Shown here: piece by piece, positions 56,625-64,000 of the stretch
How the letters are laid out: the number at the start of each line of letters is the position of its first letter
Position numbering within the stretch: the stretch's first letter is position 1
Source of the DNA: Paragyromitra xinjiangensis
Lineage: Eukaryota > Ascomycota > Pezizomycetes > Pezizales > Discinaceae
Assembly: GCA_038503065.1 (NCBI GenBank)
Contig: JBCAMK010000008.1
Location: forward strand, 62,001-126,000
DNA length: 64,000 nucleotides
Direction: 5' to 3'
Made by a program: the position numbers and the translations under genes
The notes under the pieces: generated by a model
The model's database searches: none
Seen by the model: the letters and a program-made list of their open reading frames with translations, nothing else
Told to the model about the DNA's origin: nothing

Positions 56625-58630
56625 TGTGAGTTGGTGGCCTTTGAAACCTTATTGAAGAATTGAAAAATGGGGCTGTAGAAGGTATTGTGGAGCGATTGCA
56701 GGAGAATTGGGGTGAGGTGGAGGGAGTGGAGTGGAGTGAGGTTGAGCGAGGTTGGGCACACTACTACAACTTCACCCCACCTCACCTCACAATAACATGA
56801 TTTCCATGGATCACCCTTCTTAAACCACTCTTTCCACCTATTTTCCATCACTCACCACCGAGAGCATCCGTGAGCACCAGCCTTATTGCTCTATCCCTAA
56901 GACTTCTTGCTTCGGCTGGCTGGGCGCCATCAGGCATATTATCTTTAGTTTTCTGCTAAACTTCGCCATTTCCATAAGCAGGGGCTTTGCTACGAAAAAT
57001 TTACTCATGCATTCCCCATCTGGCAGTGGTTATTACCCGCTTTTACATTCATAGATTCTCTAGCTGAGAAGAAAACTACGGATAGACAAGTATAGTTTTT
57101 GCGGAGGTAGAGGTTTCTCCTCTTATGATCTCTACTAAGAGTTTTCATTCACAACAGGCAACATAGGAATTAGGGCAGCCTGGTTTCAGGAGCCAATCAA
57201 CTACTACTACACTAGCCTGTGGTGAAAATCTGTGGAAGAACTGCTTCACTAGGGCCCTGGGAGCTTTCAGAAGAATCTAACTAAAGCATAGACCTAAAGG
57301 TCGAAACGGATCATCGTGAGAAAGCCCCAATACCCAAAACAATTTAAGCGAAAACCCCGAGCTTTTCAGGGCAGGCAAATAGATGGTTGCCAAAAAACAA
57401 GCTTCGGGTTCCGTGTGCGAAGTGGAACGTGTTCCTGAATATGTCGGGGAAATGATCAAAACTTCCTCCGGGTGATGCCGGTTTGGCACCAAATAAATTT
57501 CGTGCGCAACTCCTAATTGGTCGAAGTACAATACATATGCAGAATACCACGCAGAATCAAAACCTGCGAGCTAATAAAGAACAATTCTTTGCCTGATATT
57601 AGCTCAAATACCCAGCACACAATATCGACTTTACAACCCTTCCCATGATGCGCAGTGGCCAACCAAAGAAAGTGGTTGAGTCAATGGAGACAGAAAGCAA
57701 AAACCACCTACTTCTGGATCAAAATTCGATTTATTACATCCGGCGTATCCTACACCGTTCTGCTAAACGATTTCTGCTTATTCTTGGCTATGGTCGTATC
57801 CAAGATCCGTCCCGAGTGTACCTTGAAGTCAAAAGAAAGTCTTGACCCACTACAACCACATCCCTTGCTCGGCCTAAGCTAAGGATGAGGTTGGACCTTT
57901 CATCATATCCAAATCCCCAAGAGCAATGGGGTGACTGGGCCATTCTTGAGCAGTGCACGATAATATGGTATCAAAGAACCGAATATATCCATGCAACAGA
58001 CGCTTGACAAAATTAGGTTCCCATATAATTTTTGAGAGCTTAAACTGAAAACCAGCCTAGCCTAACAAACCAGTGATCTCTATGCTCCTAAGCGAAAGAT
58101 CTGTTAAGGGCAACACCTCGTTCTCCTCTAAAAAGCAATGAGGCATGGTTAAATGATTCTGGGGCTTGGCACCTGCGCAGAAAAGGCTATTTTGACCTTT
58201 ATTGCTGATAAAACCCATATCGCCTGATGCCGTAAGCATCCAGCAAACCTCACTACACTTTGATTTACCAATCTAAAAGAAATCAAATACTCAAGATTAC
58301 GAGGGGTGGCCTTGTAACTGTCAAAGGATTACACTTTTCTGAAAGATTAGAATGAACTCCGATTCATGACGATCTCAGAAATTGGGGCGAGACACTCTGA
58401 ATAATCCCAAAACCTCAACGCGAGGCGAGTGCGTATGAGGAAGTGGTAAGGAAGGGCCCAATCAAATAACATCGAAACTTTGTTCAAACATCTTGCGTCT
58501 TCGTCAAGCTTCTCCTAGAGTTCTAATGGTGATACAGCCGATAGCCTAAATCAACTACCAGGGGTTAATTTCCTCACCGGGACCTACGAGAACACGACTG
58601 GCGCGCAGCTCATGGTATAAACTGCGTGCA
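56625..58630. other. Intergenic region, no supportable gene
   Basis: The first 230 bp include direct GAGTGGAGTGAGG/TGAGGTGGAGG words with inverted CTCACCTC copies at about 56712-56790, probably the HNH gene promoter region. Further frames (57.3-57.9 kb) overlap on both strands without motifs. Confidence 0.4.
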
Positions 58631-58755
58631 TATCCCATAGTCTGGTAAAGCTGACCCCCCTACAAAAGAAGTCTCTTTTGCTGGTGAAGTTTCAGTTAAC
58701 TCTATGTTGAGCTACGGTACACAGGGGGGTCAGCATTTTACCGGACTATGGGATA
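58631..58755 (+). mobile_element. MITE family A, copy 2 (125 bp)
   Basis: TIRs TATCCCATAGTCTGGTAAA and TTTACCGGACTATGGGATA, with sub-terminal TGACCCCCCT inverted as AGGGGGGTCA. The interior TTTCAGTTAACTCTATGTTG is homologous to copy 1. Confidence 0.8.
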
Positions 58756-59756
58756 GATAAGGTGTCTTAGACCTATCTTAACCTCAGAAAATTGTTCAAC
58801 TGAAAATGTAGGGCGAGACAGGAGTCAGATGAGAGCATTTGAAGCAGCAGGGCTAATGAACCACTACACATCTTCACCGAAGGAGATTATGGGATTGAGG
58901 AGAGCCCCAAATGAGACCGGAACAATCCAATTGGCGCTGAGGTCGAGAAGGAGGCAAAGCGAACTTCAGGGTGCTTGGGGCATGCCGTACTTAGCTCGAC
59001 GAGAGCACCCTAGTGCTATATCCTCAATTAAGCAGCTGCAGCAGTCAGAATTTTCCAAGCTAGAAGCAAAGCAATGGATCACATCTTCTCTAGTATATGA
59101 TCTAGATCATAGAAAAATAAAGGTTGATTACCTACCTATTTCAATTAAGTGTAGGTCTAGCCTAATTCCTGCAGTCCTGTAGCTGGTGTCCAGTTTCACC
59201 CCGGACAGCGCACCACTGAGCTCCCCTCCAAAACATCACCTCCTAGTGTTGAACCGCAAAATTAAAGACTGTGGATCCATAGTAACAAAAGAAATATGAC
59301 TTCTATAAGGGAACCTAGACGGTTGGATGCACTTACCAAACCAGCCCACAAGGTATGGATAGCGATTCTCGCACAGCCGAAAATCCGTCGGACCAAGGCA
59401 GTCGTGATTCCACCACTTTGGTGATAGCGATGATGCCTAACGCCACTATCATCCATCTCTACCCAAGGCTCAGATAAACCACGATTAGAAGCTGGTACTG
59501 ACTAAAACCTCTCTTGCAGAGATCCTTTATACGCTGCTCTGAATCTCAGCCTTGTGTGTAACGTAGTAAGGCAAAAACGTTGCAATGAAGCCCTGCATGA
59601 GACGTAAAGGATTATAGGTGTCTGAACATAAACAATATTCCGTGAGCCGACTGATCTAGGGCTTACTTCCGCACCATACGAACGAGGGGCGGCGAAGTAG
59701 GCATCGGCAATGTGGTTGAGCTGCAAAATTTCTGTTAGGAAGCTCCAATTCGGGTA
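58756..59756. other. Region with an unassigned open frame
   Basis: A 117-codon ATG frame at 58829-59182 (plus) has no recognised motif and no introns that I can support; it starts just after the MITE. Not called as a gene. Confidence 0.35.
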
Positions 59757-59926
59757 TACTATCCTCGATCAGCCAAATACCAGGACCAGCCAAATACCAA
59801 AACACAAGTCTTGGTGGGAAAACTTGCTTCGATCCGGTAGGGTAACCAATTTTCGGCCAATTAAAAACAGGATCGGGCGTTCCTGGTATTTGGGCCGTCC
59901 TGGTATTTGGCTGATCGAAGATAGTA
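59757..59926. mobile_element. 170-bp TIR element with internal direct repeats in the arms
   Basis: Left arm TACTATCCTCGATCAGCCAA (59757 on) and the inverted right arm ending GGCTGATCGAAGATAGTA. Each arm contains a tandem word, AGCCAAATACCAGGACC followed by AGCCAAATACCA on the left. About 42 bp of arm with few mismatches; non-coding interior. Confidence 0.7.
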
Positions 59927-60420
59927 ATAACTTTCCCGCAAGCTTCGTTGCGGCAATCCCAGTAAAGAGGTTCCCAGCTGCGGCTCTACCAAACGTCGTC
60001 TGAAACGTCGGCTAGCCGAGATCTTAGGTGGCAACTTCGGCAACCCCAACAGGAAAAATCAGGGTCCTCCCTTCAAGCGAAGTGTTTCTGCGCTCGGGTC
60101 CCGCCGAATCCCATAGCCATGGCACCACGAGATTTTTCGAAGTTTGGATATAACAAGCGAGCCGCTAATGGCGGAGTTGCCGGGCCTCACTCACCCGCAA
60201 GAGAAAAGTGTGTCAGCCCAAGCGCGAATCGAGGGCGGAGATGAACAAGAAGCGCAAGGATAATTGAAATTTATATGCTATAGTGAGCTAATGGTGCGAA
60301 AGGGCCTGCAGGCAGCAAACTTGATAGGGAAGGATCTTTATTCTCCTTCCGGAAATCTTCTGCCATGAAACGTATGCCCCTCGATAGATTTATTCGCGCT
60401 TACCAGTGCCTTCACTAGAG

Positions 60421-60557
60421 TACTTATGCTCTACCATAATTACCTGAAAATATATTCGGTCCGCAACAGCTCTTGATTCGCACCGCGGCAGCGCTTTGCG
60501 ACTTGGTTGGCCAAATTCACATCCCTGTTTTCAGGTACTTAAGGTAGAGCATAAGTA
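60421..60557. mobile_element. 137-bp TIR element
   Basis: TACTTATGCTCTACC at 60421 and the exact inverse GGTAGAGCATAAGTA at 60543-60557; the arms extend to about 30 bp with the inner ACCTGAAAA / TTTTCAGGT pair. Outer TA bases suit a TA target. Confidence 0.7.
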
Positions 60558-61331
60558 CATTATCAGGGTTAGGTGAGCTCCTATATTATGGGCGAAAGTT
60601 CGCACGCCTGTGTTCGGTGGGGGCGGAAAATGCACTTCAAGATACAGGCAAACCACATAAGCGGCTTAAAATTCTTAACGTCAGACAACTCCAGCACAGG
60701 AGCGCGGAACATACTTCCGCCGGCGCCGAAAAACTTTTTCGTCATTCTAATGATGACAAAACCCAGATATCCTTCAATCACGAACAACTTTTGTAATCGA
60801 TCCTGTGGCGGATATCCGACAAATCACCATCTGGAGCACGCAACTCCTCAAAATGAGTAGTCTCGGAGATGCCTTGATCGTGAGTTAGTATGAGTCTATT
60901 GCGAGATCTAGAATGATCATCACATGTGCTAAGTCGTCGGGAGTAGAACGATCCATATGTCTCATACGGGCTAGAGGGATCCGGACAAGCGTTGTGAGTG
61001 TGAATACGAGAACTCAAACCTGTCCGGTAGGTATTAGTCTCATATACGAATGACTAGATTATATATTACTCATCGAGGCTGGTCTACACAAGCTCAATGA
61101 CACCTAGAGGTGGCTATCCCGAGTATTCCTTTTGAAAGAATTCCTATAGCTTTCTATAAGCCTATTAAAACTAAAGAAATAATAATGTCTGTGAGGAGGA
61201 TCACAAGTCTTCACATTAGCTTTCCTCCTTGTTACTAAAGGTAACTTTAAGTTCAAGAATCCGCAAGTCTCAAACATCTTACCTAGATACGTTTAAGAAT
61301 GCTTTTTGAAGATGAAAAAGCCACTATCATA
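60558..61331. other. Spacer, no supportable gene
   Basis: Frames at 60.57-61.02 kb lie on both strands over the same DNA and have no motif. Confidence 0.35.
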
Positions 61332-61470
61332 TATCCCATAATCCGGTAGAAAATTCTGCCTCGCCCAAAGTGGCAGTGGCTAGATACAGGGTGGCAGCTT
61401 AGTCAACTATAAACTGACCTATCGGAATCTAGCCCCTTAGATGGGGGCAGCTTTACCGGGCTATGGGATA
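61332..61470. mobile_element. MITE family A, copy 3 (139 bp)
   Basis: Left TATCCCATAATCCGGTAGAA and right TTTACCGGGCTATGGGATA repeat the family ends, with sub-terminal TTCTGCC and GGGGGCAGC. The interior is more diverged than copies 1 and 2. Confidence 0.7.
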
Positions 61471-61886
61471 GTCACCACCCGCAAGCGGCAGACCACCTAC
61501 CATAAGAGATGAAAGGATAATGCGCAAAGCCAGGTTGACTAACGTTAGTCCTGGCCATATCCCGACTTAGCTCCATCTCACCCCTTACCAAAAACACCCA
61601 GCCAAGCAAAAACTAAACTACCATCTTACTCGGGCAGTAACTAAATACCGCAGGTTTTAAAGAGAACCACCCAGGTAGATGTAATGATCCTAGCAGAAGG
61701 GGCGTAAGTGTCTTAGGTTTTATTCCTCTCGAGGCCCATACTCTATCCTACTTTCTCAATGTAGTCAGTAGCACGCAGGACTATTTGCCACTTCTCAAGT
61801 ATTGCAACGTGCTCTCTACTATGTGAGCCTAAGAATACTTTCATAAAGCCGAACAGCTAGCTTAGATATCTAAATATTATTTCCAT

Positions 61887-62305
61887 TACAGTGCTTCCCT
61901 ACCTACCGGCGCTCCCTTAGCAGCGTCGCGGCATTTCGGCCAGATTGCAACGCCTGAACTTTCCCAACAAACATTAGCAGGATGTGCTGAAAATTTATAG
62001 CATGATAGTATAATATCTGGTGTATACTCTACTGGATTCGGTTTGCATAAACTTTTTGGGCTTGGTGCTGTGCCTCTATTCTTGCAGCCAAGTATTTTGG
62101 TCGCAGCCCTCAACACAAGCTGGCACAAAACCCCAACTCCAGAACTGGGCTATTGCAACCAGAAACAATTGCACACATTAGATTTTCTCCTATATTACTT
62201 TACTAATATTATTCTTCAACCTGAATTTTTTTCAGATTTTTACGGTTGTTTTTAGTGCTTCCAAAATTTAGTGGCCCAAACGCCGGTAGGTAGGGAAGCA
62301 CTGTA
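61887..62305. mobile_element. 419-bp element with perfect 25-bp TIRs
   Basis: TACAGTGCTTCCCTACCTAC plus CGGCG at 61887-61911 and its exact inverse at 62281-62305. The TA at each end is compatible with Tc1/mariner insertion. Short internal frames show no transposase motif, so it is non-autonomous. Perfect TIRs suggest recent activity. Confidence 0.8.
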
Positions 62306-62954
62306 TGTGTTATCTTTATTAGATATTAACTTTATATCTTCTATCAGTCAAACAAATTCCTATCTAGTCCATCGCTATACATCGAATCATTCATACCCTG
62401 GATTTCTAGAACCAAGAGCCTATCGTGTAGATAATCTAGTTGACGTGAAATGATGATCAACCCTCGTTCTCCGATCAATATTTCACAACCATGTTGGAGA
62501 TGCTTCCTAATACGGGGCTTGGCCCTTCAGAGTCGGAAATAATTGAGAGACAGGTACCCGAGCACACGGGCACTCGGGCACCCGAGAGAGCTATTTAGAT
62601 AGGGGCCGTATGCTCACCTAGCAAGCAAGCAATCAAGCCTTCTATTCCTCCCTACGTGCTCCCAATATTACAACAAACCATTCCGCTTATTAAGCGAGTG
62701 ATATCTGATGAAGATATTCCCAAGTACCAGACCAAGATTCTCACGTACCGAATAATATCACCCAGCATCATACCGAGAGCCCCTAGAGCTCTAATCGCAG
62801 CTTCATACGGATATAATACAATACAAAGAAGCAAAGCCAATATCGCTGAACGACTAGACAGCTTCATCTATGATATATCTCCAACAGCTCAAGTCTACCC
62901 CAGCTAGCACATCTACAAAGAATCTATCCCAACTATAGTCTAATACCATCTAAC
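62306..62954. other. 3' flank of the THI6-like gene, with repeat fragment
   Basis: Contains the 62577-62611 copy of the dispersed repeat shared with 36856-36888, next to GGGCACTCGGGCACCCG. An open frame (about 62644-62907, plus) reading QQTIPLIKRVISDEDIPKYQ is of unknown status and has no ATG at its head, so I do not call it. Confidence 0.35.
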
Positions 62955-64000
62955 CTAATCCCAAATCTGCTCGATCTTCACCCTCTCTTCAAACTCCTCC
63001 GGCTCCCTCGCTAACGCGTCTACAAACCTCACTGCCCACGAAGCCGGCCCGTCCGGTTTCGGCTCAGCGTTCGCGAGCTCAGCAGCAATATTAAACCTCG
63101 ATACAGCAGCAACCACAGCTTCTATCTTCCCGCTCTGACGCTTCACACCAGCGAGAGTAGCAGCAATGACAGACGCAAGGACACAGCCGATCTACACATC
63201 GTGAGCATATAAAGAACCACCATAAGGAGAAACCTACACCAGTCACGCGAGTCTGAACCGGGTCTCCGTTCCTTAACAAATACTTTCTCTGACCATCAGT
63301 AACAATATCCGTAGGGCCAGTCATGACAACAATATTCCCTGCCACCCGTTAATACACTCCAAGTTAAGGTTCAGGATAGCCTACCATCCCTGTTCGCAAG
63401 CTCCGAGCAAATCTTCGCTAACTCCCTCTCTCTCTCTTCTCCACCACTCTCCCCAGCCCCGTCGACGCCCCTCATACTAACGTTTTGACCGGCAATACTC
63501 AGGATCTCGCCTTCGTTTCCTTTAACGACATCGCAATACCCGCCTTCTAGGACCGCCTTTGCGAACCTCCTCCGAGCACCGGTAGCTCCACATCCGACTG
63601 GATCGAATACGACCGGGTTTCCACGTGAGTTGTGTGCTACGAGGGCGCTCAGGAATAACGTCTCGGTATCTTTCTCGTTCAGGAAGGTCCCCATGTTGAG
63701 CACTAATGCGACATGGGAGTTATTTAGTGCTGCGAGGTCCTGGAACTCGCCAGGGTTCTCGGACATAATCGGTGAAGCGCCGATAGCGAGCGTTACGTTC
63801 GCTGAGAGAGTTTTGGAGACGTTGTTCGTGATATGGTGTACTAGTGGTGGATGTTCTCTCGTTCGCCGAAGCAACGATAGTAGTTGTGTTGGGAGATGAG
63901 AGGGTAATTTGGCCTGAGTTTGCGGGGAGTCTTCGGAGCGAGGGGGGCTGGAGAGCATTACGTTTGTTAGTTCTTGACAAGTTTTCTCGGGCTCCGTAGA
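62955..64000 (-). CDS. Hydroxyethylthiazole kinase domain, THI6-like (5' end beyond window)
   Basis: C-terminal part of a fungal THI6-type protein; in yeast THI6 fuses thiamine-phosphate synthase to 4-methyl-5-(2-hydroxyethyl)thiazole kinase, which phosphorylates the thiazole for thiamine synthesis or salvage. Exons seen (minus): 63947-63385, 63338-63238 and 63191-62955, with 46-bp introns. The sequence 63948-64000 looks like the 3' end of another intron (ACTAAC branch site, TCCAG acceptor), so more exons lie outside. Motifs: PLVHHITNNVSKTLSANVTLAIGASPIMSENPGEFQDLA, VVFDPVGCGATGARR, VVKGNEGEILSIAG, NIVVMTGPTDIVTDG and the active-site loop VTGIGCVLASVIAA (Cys as in TGxGC). Whether the synthase domain precedes it cannot be seen here. 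Confidence 0.85.

Overview
The window looks like nuclear DNA of a filamentous ascomycete (Pezizomycotina). Genes are split by short GT-AG introns of about 46-104 bp with CTAAC-type branch sites. The recognisable products are fungal: an AA9 polysaccharide monooxygenase, a GH71 alpha-1,3-glucanase, a JLP1-type dioxygenase, a fungal CorA-like protein, a fungal HNH protein and a THI6-type thiazole kinase. I cannot name the genus. Exon models below were joined by hand, by splice sites and reading phase.

Layout. 1-7 kb: an MCT-type MFS transporter, then two divergently transcribed sphingolipid genes, a 3-ketodihydrosphingosine reductase (minus) and an alkaline ceramidase (plus). 9-21.4 kb: an enzyme-rich stretch with an AA9 LPMO, a TauD-like dioxygenase, a sniffer-type SDR, a secreted GH71 glucanase and a retinol-dehydrogenase-like SDR. 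22.8-24.8 kb: a seven-exon CorA-like membrane protein. 27.8-30.7 kb: small proteins without assigned function. 31.85-32.03 kb: a tRNA-like Pol III unit with two B boxes, followed by a TIR element with a clear target-site duplication. 32.8-36.4 kb: a 1185-residue protein with a disordered, repeat-bearing N-terminal half and an F-box/LRR-like C-terminal half.

36.5-63 kb: a gene-poor, repeat-rich tract. It contains a small basic hypothetical protein (48.7-49.5 kb), an HNH-domain protein (55.2-56.6 kb) and many short terminal-inverted-repeat elements of several families, one family present three times. I saw no transposase, so all look non-autonomous. One 77-bp insertion at 54.06 kb ends in poly(A), has AATAAA and is flanked by a 16-bp duplication, the signature of target-primed reverse transcription. 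62.95-64 kb: the 3' part of a THI6-like gene that runs off the window.

The CCCTAACCC telomere-type word occurs at ten loci, where about 0.5 would be expected by chance. Two lie in the shared promoter of the sphingolipid gene pair and one in an intron of the ceramidase. The metabolic genes do not form an obvious secondary-metabolite cluster: no PKS, NRPS or terpene synthase is visible. The sphingolipid pair, its telomere-like motifs, the double-B-box tRNA-like unit, the retroposon footprint and the three-copy MITE family are the most interesting items.
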